From positions 1 through 44,483 of the forward strand of contig JAFGJG010000112.1 in NCBI GenBank assembly GCA_016929195.1: 44,483 bases of DNA. The letters are read 5' to 3'. The stretch comes from Thermoleophilaceae bacterium. GTDB taxonomy: Bacteria > Actinomycetota > Thermoleophilia > Solirubrobacterales > Thermoleophilaceae. Position 1 is the stretch's first letter. Every line of letters begins with the position of its first letter. Below are positions 30,971 to 38,096 of this stretch, one piece after another. Under the pieces are notes generated by a model. It saw only the letters and a list, made by a program, of their open reading frames with translations. It had not been told where the DNA came from and made no database searches. A program made the translations under genes and the position numbers.

Positions 30971-32544
30971 GCGCGGCCCCGGATCAGGTCCGCGGCGCGC
31001 TCGGCGATCATGATCGTCGGCGCGTTCGTGTTGCCGCCGGTGATCGCCGGCATCACGGAGGCGTCCACGACGCGCAGGCCCTCGAGCCCGCGCACGCGCA
31101 GCTGCGGGTCGAGCACCGCGTCCTCGCCCTCGCCCATGGCGCAGGTGCCGACGGGGTGGTAGAGCAGCTCCACGCGCCGACGCACGCTCGCCTCGATGTC
31201 GGAGTCGCTCGACACGCCGGGGCCCGGCCTGAGCTCGCGCACGACCGTCCCCGCCAGCGGGGCGCTCGCGGCCATCTCACGGGCCAGCTTCACGCCCGCC
31301 ACGAGCGAGTCCACGTCGTCGCGCTCGGCGAGCGTGTTCGTGAGGATGAGTGGCTTGTCGCGCGGGTCGGCCGAGCGCAGCCAGACCCGGCCGCGGCTGC
31401 GGGTGCTCACGAGCACGGGGCCGAGCGTGATCGCGTGCCCGTCGAACTCCTGAGCCCCGTGGTCCTCGAAGTAGAGGGCGCCGATGTGGAACTGGATGTC
31501 GGCCGCGGGCAGCCCCGGCCGGGTCCGCGTGAAGGCGCAGACCTCGGCCGCGGTCGAGGTCAGCGGCCCGCTGCGGCGCAGGAGCCACTCGGCGAGCGGC
31601 TTCGGCTTGTCCGCGCCGTACAGGGTGTTCTCGTCGCGCACCTCGCAGAGCACCGTCACGAACGGGTGGTCCTGGAGGCGCCGGCCGACGCCCGGCAGGT
31701 CGTGGCGCGGCGCGACGCCCGCCTTCCGGAGCTCGTCGGCCGGGCCGATCCCCGAGAGCAGCAGCAGCTGGGGCGACCCGATCGCCCCGGCGGACAGGAT
31801 CACCTCGCGCTGCGCGCGCACGGAGCGCGCGCGCCGCCCGGGCCGCCGGTAGCGCACGCCCGTGACGCGGCCGCCGTCCCACTCCAGCCCGAGCGCGTGC
31901 GCGCGCGTGACGACCTCGAGGTTCGGGCGTCGGAGCGCGGGCCGCAGGTAGGCGTCCGCGGTGCTCCAGCGGCGGCCGCCGCGCTGGGTCACCTGGAAGG
32001 GCGCGGCCCCGTCCTGCTCGGGCCCGTTGACGTCGTCGATCCGCGGGATGCCCACGGCCTCGGCGGCTGCAAGGAAGCGGGCGTTCAGCGGCCGCGGCGA
32101 GCGGTGGTCGGCCACGTTCAGCGGTCCGCCGACGGCGTGGAACTCGGACGCCCCGCGCTCGTTGTTCTCGGCCTTGAGGAAGTACGGGAGCACGTCGTCC
32201 CAGCCCCAGCCGTGCGCCCCCGCCGCCTTCCAGAGGTCGTAGTCGAGCGGACGGCCGCGCACGTAGAGCATCGCGTTCATCGAGCTCGAGCCGCCCAGCG
32301 TCTTGCCGCGAGGGACGTAGAGCGAGCGCCCCTCGCAATGGGGCTCGGGCTCGGTCCGGAAGTCCCAGTCGAGCCGCGAGTGGAACTGGTTGGCGAACGC
32401 CGCCGGGATCTTCACGTTCAGATCGCGGTCGCTGCCGCCCGCCTCGAGCAGCAGGACGTTCACGCCGGGGTCCTCGCTCAGCCGGTTCGCCAGCACGCAG
32501 CCGGCCGAGCCGGCGCCCACGACGACGAAGTCGGGCTCGTCCAC
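30967..32544 (-). CDS. GMC family FAD-dependent oxidoreductase (choline dehydrogenase-like)
   Basis: 525 residues from GTG 32542-32544. FAD motif VVVGAGSAGCVLANRL at 7-22, LLLEAGGSDRD (31-41), the first GMC signature GKTLGGSSSMNAMLYVRG (about 80-97) and the second GAIGSPQLLLLSGIGP. The catalytic His is in YHPVGTCAMG and the partner Asn in GGNTNAPTIMIAERAADLI. GMC enzymes oxidise alcohols to aldehydes or ketones. It is first in the six-gene overlapping operon and would supply a ketone to the Baeyer-Villiger enzyme. A leaderless promoter is likely (TAGAGT eight bases before the GTG); its -35 region falls in the boxes shared with rpsD. Confidence 0.93.
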   Translation of the reverse strand: MDEPDFVVVGAGSAGCVLANRLSEDPGVNVLLLEAGGSDRDLNVKIPAAFANQFHSRLDWDFRTEPEPHCEGRSLYVPRGKTLGGSSSMNAMLYVRGRPLDYDLWKAAGAHGWGWDDVLPYFLKAENNERGASEFHAVGGPLNVADHRSPRPLNARFLAAAEAVGIPRIDDVNGPEQDGAAPFQVTQRGGRRWSTADAYLRPALRRPNLEVVTRAHALGLEWDGGRVTGVRYRRPGRRARSVRAQREVILSAGAIGSPQLLLLSGIGPADELRKAGVAPRHDLPGVGRRLQDHPFVTVLCEVRDENTLYGADKPKPLAEWLLRRSGPLTSTAAEVCAFTRTRPGLPAADIQFHIGALYFEDHGAQEFDGHAITLGPVLVSTRSRGRVWLRSADPRDKPLILTNTLAERDDVDSLVAGVKLAREMAASAPLAGTVVRELRPGPGVSSDSDIEASVRRRVELLYHPVGTCAMGEGEDAVLDPQLRVRGLEGLRVVDASVMPAITGGNTNAPTIMIAERAADLIRGRA

Positions 32545-32552
32545 GGCGGGGG

Positions 32553-32558
32553 ACTCTA
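32553..32558 (-). promoter_or_regulatory. Predicted -10 element for the GMC operon (leaderless)
   Basis: On the minus strand TAGAGT fits the TANNNT -10 consensus of actinobacteria and is followed by eight bases to the GTG start at 32544. The corresponding -35 region (around 32576-32581) falls inside the first metal box. A regulator on the boxes could therefore also block this operon. Predicted by eye only. Confidence 0.35.
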
Positions 32559-32573
32559 ACTCCGCGCGATCGG

Positions 32574-32601
32574 TTAGGCTGCCCTAATTAGGGTCCCCTA
32601 A
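32574..32601. promoter_or_regulatory. Tandem metal-regulator boxes before the cysteine-free S4 gene, site 4
   Basis: Two abutting palindromes: TTAGGCTGCCCTAA (32574-32587) and TTAGGGTCCCCTAA (32588-32601), the same arrangement as at 10168-10195. TAGGGT in the second box plus six bases puts the predicted transcript start at about 32601, followed by AAGGAGG (32603-32609) and the GTG of rpsD at 32617. The divergent GMC operon starts at 32544, so the pair sits between two promoters. Confidence 0.82.
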
Positions 32602-32616
32602 TAAGGAGGCAAGGCG

Positions 32617-33246
32617 GTGGGTAGGTACACGGGTCCACGCGAGCGCCTGTCCCGGCGGGCGGGCGTCGATCTGGAGCTGAAGGGCGAGCGCCGCATGGCC
32701 CGCAAGGGCGGGCTTGAACGGAGGCCCCACCCGCCCGGCGAGCACGGCCGGACCTCCGGCCGCCGGCCCTCGACCTACGAGCGGCAGCTGCGCGCGACCC
32801 AGGCTGCGAAGCGCTACTACGGCGTGCGCGAGCGCCAGTTCCGCCGCTACGTCCGCGAGGCCCAGCGGACGCTCGACGCGCTCACCGGCGACCGGCTGCT
32901 CCAGCTCCTCGAGCTCCGGCTCGACAACACGCTCGTGCGCCTCGGGTTCGCCGCCACGCGGGCGCAGGCGCGCCAGTTCGTCGTGCACGGCCACGTGGAC
33001 GTGGACGCCCGCCGCAACGACATCCCGTCGCGCCGCCTCTCCCCCGGCGACGTCGTCTCGATCCGCCTCGGCAGCTCGGTCAGCGAGGCCGCGCGGCGCG
33101 CCTCCGAGCTCGTGGACCGCGTGCCCGCCTGGCTCCTTGCCGACCACGAGGCGCTCGTGGGGCGCGTGATGCGCGACCCGCACCGGGACGAGATCCAGAC
33201 GCCCGTGGACGAGCAGCTGATCGTCGAGTACTACAGCCGGGTCTGA
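32617..33246 (+). CDS. rpsD: Ribosomal protein uS4, zinc-independent (cysteine-free) paralogue
   Basis: 209 residues from GTG 32617, with AAGGAGG seven bases upstream. The S4 sequence is complete: MGRYTGPRERLSRRAGVDLE, LKGER, LERRPHPPGEHGR, RQFRRYVREAQ, the S4 RNA-binding domain RLDNTLVRLGFAATRAQARQ with VVHGHVDVD, and the ending VDEQLIVEYYSR. In zinc-binding S4 the N-terminus has four cysteines (positions 9, 12, 26, 31 in the Thermus numbering I recall); here those positions are Glu9, Ser12, Arg26 and Gly31, and the protein has no cysteine at all. It stands alone, away from the rpsM-rpsK-rpoA operon, behind tandem metal boxes, so it is most likely a backup S4 used when metal is short. Confidence 0.94.
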   Translation: MGRYTGPRERLSRRAGVDLELKGERRMARKGGLERRPHPPGEHGRTSGRRPSTYERQLRATQAAKRYYGVRERQFRRYVREAQRTLDALTGDRLLQLLELRLDNTLVRLGFAATRAQARQFVVHGHVDVDARRNDIPSRRLSPGDVVSIRLGSSVSEAARRASELVDRVPAWLLADHEALVGRVMRDPHRDEIQTPVDEQLIVEYYSRV

Positions 33247-33249
33247 GGG

Positions 33250-33897
33250 ATGCTCGAGCCGCTGCCGTTCGCGCTCCAGGCCACGAGCGCGGATCCGACC
33301 CACGCCGAGCTCGCGGTCTCGCTCGCGCGCGCCTTCGGGCCGGTGGACGCCGGGGCGCTCGACGACGCCGTCGAGCGGCTCGCACGCGCCGTCCCGGCCC
33401 CCGCCGGAGACGATCCGCTCGAGCAGCTCGCCGCGCTCTCGGCGCTCGTCCGGACCGACGCCTGGCCGCGCGCCGCGCATGGCGCCGGGCCGTGGGGCGC
33501 GCTGCTGCCGAGCGCGCTCGCGCGCGGGCCCGTGCACCCGCTGACGCTCGCCCTCCTCGTGAGCGAGGTGGCGGGCCGGCGCGGTATCCCGGTCGGGGTC
33601 GTGAGCAACGGCGTCGATCACCTGAACGCGCACACCGAGCTGGCCGACCCGCTCCTCCTGCGGCCCGACACCGGGACGATCGTGGACGCGCGCGAGCTGC
33701 CGCCGCCGCTCACCTGGCGCTGCTCGCACGAGACCTGCGGGCAGCTGCTGGACGTGCTCGAGCCGCTCTGGCTGCGCTACGGGCGCCTCGACCACGCCAT
33801 CACGTGCGCGGAGCTCCGGCTCTGCCTGCCGTTCGAGCCGGGGGCGCTCGCCAAGGCGCGCAACCGCCTGGCCCACGTGCGCTCGCGGCTCAACTGA
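33250..33897 (+). CDS. SirB1/transglutaminase-like protein, partner of the alternative S4
   Basis: 215 residues; ATG 33250 comes three bases after the rpsD stop, so the two genes form an operon. The central part resembles the SirB1_N transglutaminase-like domain: LTLALLVSEVAGRRGIPVGV (about 98-117), then NGVDHLNAHTEL and LRPDTGTIVDARELPPP. The C-terminal region is helical and TPR-like (QLLDVLEPLWLRYGRLDHA, LPFEPGALAKARNRLAHV). A Cys pair (WRCSHETCG) near residue 160 is noteworthy beside a cysteine-free S4. SirB1-like proteins have no firmly known reaction. The last 121 bases are overlapped by the opposite-strand EamA gene. Confidence 0.8.
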   Translation: MLEPLPFALQATSADPTHAELAVSLARAFGPVDAGALDDAVERLARAVPAPAGDDPLEQLAALSALVRTDAWPRAAHGAGPWGALLPSALARGPVHPLTLALLVSEVAGRRGIPVGVVSNGVDHLNAHTELADPLLLRPDTGTIVDARELPPPLTWRCSHETCGQLLDVLEPLWLRYGRLDHAITCAELRLCLPFEPGALAKARNRLAHVRSRLN

Positions 33898-34784
33898 GCG
33901 AGGCCCGGCGGGAGCCGCCCGTCGGTCGAGAGCCAGGACCCGGCGATGATCAGGAGCAGGCCCGCGACGGCGCCGGTGCCCGGCCGCTCGCCGAGCACCG
34001 ACACGCCGAGCGCGACGGCCACGACCGGAGCGACGTAGGTGATCACCGTGGCGCGGCCGGGGCCGACCTCCGTGATCAGCGCCGCGAAGAGGACGAACGC
34101 CGTGGCGGTGCAGAGCAGACCGAGGATCAGGAGCGCGCCGACAGTCTCCGCCGGCGGCGCCTCGGACGGCGGGGCGATCAGCGCAGCGGGCGTCAGCACG
34201 ATCGCGGCGATGCCGAGCGCGGCCCCCATCATCGGGATCGGCTCGAGGTCCGACAGGTGCCGCTTGAGGAGCATCGGCCCGGCGGCGTAGCCGGTGGCTG
34301 CCACGAGTATCGCCCCGGCCCCGATCAGCTCGTCGGTCTCGCCGGCCACGTCCAGCCCCACCAGGGCGACCACGCCGCCGAAGCCGACCAGCAGGCCCAC
34401 GAGCCGCCTGCCCTGGGCGCGCTCGCCCGCGTCGAAGCGGATCGCCAGCAGCGCGACGATCAGCGGCACGGCGGCGATCAGGATCGCGGCGAGCGACGAG
34501 GAGACGTGCTGCTCACCGGCCGCGATGAGGGGGAACGGGACGCAGATCTCGACGATCGCGTAGGCGGTCATCCACCGCAGCCGTCCGCGCAGCGTGCCGA
34601 GCAGCCCGGCCCGCCACGACAGGCCCAGCAGGATCACAGCCGCGAGCAGCACGCGCGACCAGGCGAGGAACGCGGGCGGGATCCCGTCGTCCACCGCGAT
34701 CTTGATGAACAGGTACGGGATCCCCCAGAGAAAGGACACGGAGGCGAATGCCACCCACGCGCGGGCGCTCATCCGGGTGAGCAT
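33777..34784 (-). CDS. EamA/DMT-family transporter
   Basis: 335 residues from ATG 34782-34784; a second ATG four codons later is equally possible. Ten hydrophobic helices in two EamA repeats: WVAFASVSFLWGIPYLFIKI and AFLAWSRVLLAAVILLGLSW in the first, AGAILVAATGYAAGPMLLKR and VITYVAPVVAVALGVSVLGE in the second, the latter being the usual EamA signature around helix 9. Such exporters move amino acids or other metabolites; the substrate is unknown. About 40 C-terminal residues (from LAQLSRERTW on) are Arg/Ser-rich and run antisense into the SirB1-like gene. Confidence 0.88.
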   Translation of the reverse strand: MLTRMSARAWVAFASVSFLWGIPYLFIKIAVDDGIPPAFLAWSRVLLAAVILLGLSWRAGLLGTLRGRLRWMTAYAIVEICVPFPLIAAGEQHVSSSLAAILIAAVPLIVALLAIRFDAGERAQGRRLVGLLVGFGGVVALVGLDVAGETDELIGAGAILVAATGYAAGPMLLKRHLSDLEPIPMMGAALGIAAIVLTPAALIAPPSEAPPAETVGALLILGLLCTATAFVLFAALITEVGPGRATVITYVAPVVAVALGVSVLGERPGTGAVAGLLLIIAGSWLSTDGRLPPGLAQLSRERTWARRLRALASAPGSNGRQSRSSAHVMAWSRRP

Positions 34785-34807
34785 CGCAGGCAGTAGATTG
34801 CCGCGCC

Positions 34808-35794
34808 GTGCGTGCGGTGCAGATAACCGACCTGACCGGGCCGTCCGAGGCGCTCAGGCTCGTGGACGTCCCCGAACCGGAGCCGGTGCACATGCTCTCG
34901 GGCGACCGCGCGGTGGTGGTGGACGTCCACGCGGCCGGGGTCTCATTCCCCGAGGTGCTCCAGACTCGCGGTGAGTACCAGTACAAGCCGCCGCTGCCGT
35001 TCGTCCCCGGCAGCGAGGTGGCGGGCGTCGTTCGCAGCGCGCCCGACGGGTCCGCGCACAAGGAGGGCGACCGCGTCGCCGCGTGGTGCGGGCTCGGCGC
35101 GTTCGCCGAGGTGGCCGCCGCGCCGGAGTTCCTCACGTTTCCGCTGTCCGACGACCTGAGCTACGCCCAGGGCGCCGGGCTGATCCTGAACTACCACACG
35201 GCGTGGTTCTCGCTCGTCCTCCGCGGCCGCCTCGCCGAGGGCGAGACCGTGCTCGTCCACGGCGCGGCCGGCGGCGTGGGCACCGCCTCCATCCAGGTGG
35301 CCAGGGGCGTGGGCGCGCGCACGATCGCCGTCGTGTCGAGCGACGAGAAGGAGGCCGTGGCCCGCGAGGCCGGCGCCGACGAGGTCGTGCGCTCGGACGG
35401 TGCCTGGAAAGACGAGGCCAAGGAGCTGTCGGGCGGCGGCGTGGACGTGGTGCTCGACCCGGTGGGCGGCGACCGCTTCACGGACAGCCTGCGCTCGCTG
35501 CGTGAGGGCGGCCGCGTGGTGGTCGTGGGCTTCACCGGCGGGTCGATCCCCGAGGTGAAGGTCAACCGCCTGCTCCTGGGCAACACCGAGGTCGTGGGCG
35601 CGGGCTGGGGCGCCTTCGTGATGGGCAAGCCGAACCTGAACCAGGAGATCGGCGCGGCGGTCAACCGGCTGGTCGACGAGGGCGTGGCGCGCCCGATCGT
35701 CGGCGCGAGCTTCCCGCTCGAGCGCGCGTCCGAGGCGCTCGAGCTGATCGACTCGCGCGGCGCGACCGGCAAGGTCGTGCTGGAAGTGCGCTAG
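34808..35794 (+). CDS. NADPH:quinone oxidoreductase / zinc-less MDR-family dehydrogenase
   Basis: 328 residues from GTG 34808. Medium-chain reductase without the zinc-ligand cysteines: AGVSFPEVLQTRGEYQYKPP and LPFVPGSEVAGVV in the N-terminal catalytic domain (about 45-75), LVHGAAGGVGTASIQVARGV (about 148-167) as the NADPH Rossmann loop, DVVLDPVGGDRF and GRVVVVGFTGG in the second half. These enzymes reduce quinones or enones with NADPH. Divergent from the EamA gene 23 bases away. Confidence 0.93.
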   Translation: MRAVQITDLTGPSEALRLVDVPEPEPVHMLSGDRAVVVDVHAAGVSFPEVLQTRGEYQYKPPLPFVPGSEVAGVVRSAPDGSAHKEGDRVAAWCGLGAFAEVAAAPEFLTFPLSDDLSYAQGAGLILNYHTAWFSLVLRGRLAEGETVLVHGAAGGVGTASIQVARGVGARTIAVVSSDEKEAVAREAGADEVVRSDGAWKDEAKELSGGGVDVVLDPVGGDRFTDSLRSLREGGRVVVVGFTGGSIPEVKVNRLLLGNTEVVGAGWGAFVMGKPNLNQEIGAAVNRLVDEGVARPIVGASFPLERASEALELIDSRGATGKVVLEVR

Positions 35795-35797
35795 GCC

Positions 35798-36673
35798 CTA
35801 CGCCGCGATCAGGACCACGCCGGCCATCGCGGCGACGACGCCGATCGCCTGCGGGCGCGAGAGCCGCTCGCCCAGCAGCGCGACGCCCAGCCCGACCGTG
35901 AAGACCGGAAACAGCGAGCCCACCACCGACACGAGCGAGAGCTGTCCGTGGTCGGCCGCCAGCGTGTAGAAGACCGTTCCGCAGACCAGCAGCAGGCCGG
36001 GGACGGCCAGCAGCGGCAGGTCGCGCGTGGCGCGCACGATCGACACCTTCCGGCCCGCCCAGATCAGCAGCAGCGCGACCAGGGCCACGCGCGCGTCGAA
36101 GAGCGCCCACGCGCGCCCGTCCGTGGACGCCTTGGGGAGCGCCGTCAGGAAGACGCCGAAGGCCACAGCCGAGCCGGCGGCCCAGACCACGCTGGCGCGC
36201 GGGTCGGGGTAGCGCGGCTCCGGGCCCTCGGGCGGAGGCTTCGCGCGCGCGGCGAGCGCCGCGCCGCCCATCGCGAGGACGATCCCGGCGACCTGAGCCG
36301 GGCCCAGCCTGTCCCCGGTCGCGAGCCCCCACACGACCGGCACGATCGCGCCGGTCGCGCCGATCGGGGCGACCAGTGACAGCGGGCCGAGCTCGGCGGC
36401 CCGGTAGAAGCCGATCAGCCCGGCGGCGTTGCCCAGGCCTGCGAGCAGGGCCAGCATCAGGCTGGACGGCGGCAGGGCCGCGCCGCGCTCCACCGCCAGG
36501 TAGACGGCGCAGCCGACGAGCGCGGCCGCCTGCGACACGACGAGCACGGTCACGAGCGCATGGCGGCGGGCGAGCTGCGGCCCCACGAAGTTCGAGACGC
36601 CGTAGCACGCCGACGACCCCAGGGCGAGGGCGATCGCGAGCACGGCCGGCCAGTCTCGCAGGGGAGCGCTCAT
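35798..36673 (-). CDS. EamA/DMT-family transporter, second
   Basis: 291 residues from ATG 36671-36673, chosen because the first EamA helix begins directly (AVLAIALALGSSACYGVSNF). Ten helices in two repeats; GPLSLVAPIGATGAIVPVVW and GQLSLVSVVGSLFPVFTVGL are the paired EamA signatures. It converges with the quinone reductase (three bases apart) and is divergent from the DUF1800 gene. Substrate unknown. An in-frame ATG 19 codons upstream would add a hydrophilic tail and overlap the opposite gene, so it is less likely. Confidence 0.9.
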   Translation of the reverse strand: MSAPLRDWPAVLAIALALGSSACYGVSNFVGPQLARRHALVTVLVVSQAAALVGCAVYLAVERGAALPPSSLMLALLAGLGNAAGLIGFYRAAELGPLSLVAPIGATGAIVPVVWGLATGDRLGPAQVAGIVLAMGGAALAARAKPPPEGPEPRYPDPRASVVWAAGSAVAFGVFLTALPKASTDGRAWALFDARVALVALLLIWAGRKVSIVRATRDLPLLAVPGLLLVCGTVFYTLAADHGQLSLVSVVGSLFPVFTVGLGVALLGERLSRPQAIGVVAAMAGVVLIAA

Positions 36674-36707
36674 GTTCCGGCCGTCTCCCGCCGACACCGA
36701 AGCGGGG

Positions 36708-38096
36708 ATGGCCGTGCCTCCCACAGCCACGGACGCTCGCCGCCGCGCCCGCCGCCGCCGCCGCAGGCGCGGCTGGTCGGAGGCCCATGTCCGCCGCCTG
36801 TTCTGGCGCGCGGGCTTCGGCGCGACACCGCGCGAGGCCCGTCACTGGGCACGCCGCGGCAAGCGCGCCACGCTTCACTGGGTCCTGAACGGCGGGCCCT
36901 CCCCCGCCCCGCACATCCGCGGCGCCCGCGTGGACGGCCACGGCCTGCAGCCGAAGGACGAGTGGGGCCACGACGTCCTCTGGTGGCTCGACCGCATGGT
37001 CCGTTCGCGGCGCCCGCTCCAGGAGAAGCTCACCCTCTTCTGGCACGACCACTTCGCGACTTCGGACCAGGACACGCCGCTGATGCTGGCCCAGAACCAG
37101 ACCCTGCGGCGGCACGCGCTCGGCAGCTTCCCCGCGCTGCTCCGGGCCGTCACGGAGGACGACGCGATGCTCCTCTTCCTCTCGCTCGCCGACTCCGACA
37201 AGGAGGCGCCGAACGAGAACTACGCGCGCGAGCTGATGGAGCTGTTCACGCTCGGCCGCGGCTACGCCGAGCGCGACATCCGCCACGCCGCACGGGCGCT
37301 CACCGGCTTCCGGGTCGACTGGGACACGGACGGCCCGCCGCGCTGCTACTACGAGCGCGAGGCGCACGACGCGGGCGTCAAGCGCATCTTCGGGCGCCAC
37401 GGCCGCTTCGACTGGCAGGACGTGCTGCGGCTGTGCGTGAACCATCCCGCGCACGCGCCCTTCATGGTCGGAAAGCTCTGGGACTACTTCGTCGGGACGC
37501 CGATCCCCGGCGGCACCCGGCGCCGGCTCGCCGCCGTCTACCGGCGCTCGGGCCACCGCATCAAGCCCGTCGTGGGCGAGATCCTGGCCCACCCCGCGCT
37601 CTACCGGAAGCTCGACGCGCCCGGCCTCGTCAAGTCACCCGTGGTCTACCTCGCCGGCGCTCTCCGGAGCACCGGACAGGGCATCGACCGCGAGAGCTGG
37701 GCCTGGCTGCTCGAGGGGATGGGCCAGGTTCCGTTCGAGCCGCCGTCCGTGGCCGGCTGGGACTGGGGGCTCGCGTGGCTGTCGTCCAACTCGATGCGCG
37801 TGCGGTTCGACGTCGCCAACTACCTGATGGACACGCCCCGCCTGCACGTCAACGACGGCTCCACGCCTTCGAAGCTGTCGCCGCGCGCCGCCGTCGCGCG
37901 TGCCCGCCGCGCCACCGGCAACCCCTGGATCTCCGGGCGCACCGAGGCCGAGCTCGTGCGGATGGCCCGGCGCCTCCTGACCGAGCGCAAGCTGAAGGAC
38001 GGCGAGTGGCGCCAGGACAAGCAGGAGCGCGCCGACATGTGCCAGCGCGCGCTCCGCCAGCTCCTCCTCTGCGGCCCCGACGCCCACGTCCACTGA
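36708..38096 (+). CDS. DUF1800 family protein
   Basis: 462 residues from ATG 36708; another ATG at 36672 would overlap the start of the divergent EamA gene and seems less likely. After an Arg-rich start, the DUF1800 hallmarks appear: HVRRLFWRAGFGATPREARH (about 30-49), LQEKLTLFWHDHFATSDQD (about 104-122), ENYARELMELFTLGRGYAER and PPSVAGWDWG near the C-terminus. Function unknown, but DUF1800 and DUF1501 genes nearly always travel together and are thought to act in secretion or surface processes. It overlaps the next gene as TGATG. Confidence 0.92.
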   Translation: MAVPPTATDARRRARRRRRRRGWSEAHVRRLFWRAGFGATPREARHWARRGKRATLHWVLNGGPSPAPHIRGARVDGHGLQPKDEWGHDVLWWLDRMVRSRRPLQEKLTLFWHDHFATSDQDTPLMLAQNQTLRRHALGSFPALLRAVTEDDAMLLFLSLADSDKEAPNENYARELMELFTLGRGYAERDIRHAARALTGFRVDWDTDGPPRCYYEREAHDAGVKRIFGRHGRFDWQDVLRLCVNHPAHAPFMVGKLWDYFVGTPIPGGTRRRLAAVYRRSGHRIKPVVGEILAHPALYRKLDAPGLVKSPVVYLAGALRSTGQGIDRESWAWLLEGMGQVPFEPPSVAGWDWGLAWLSSNSMRVRFDVANYLMDTPRLHVNDGSTPSKLSPRAAVARARRATGNPWISGRTEAELVRMARRLLTERKLKDGEWRQDKQERADMCQRALRQLLLCGPDAHVH

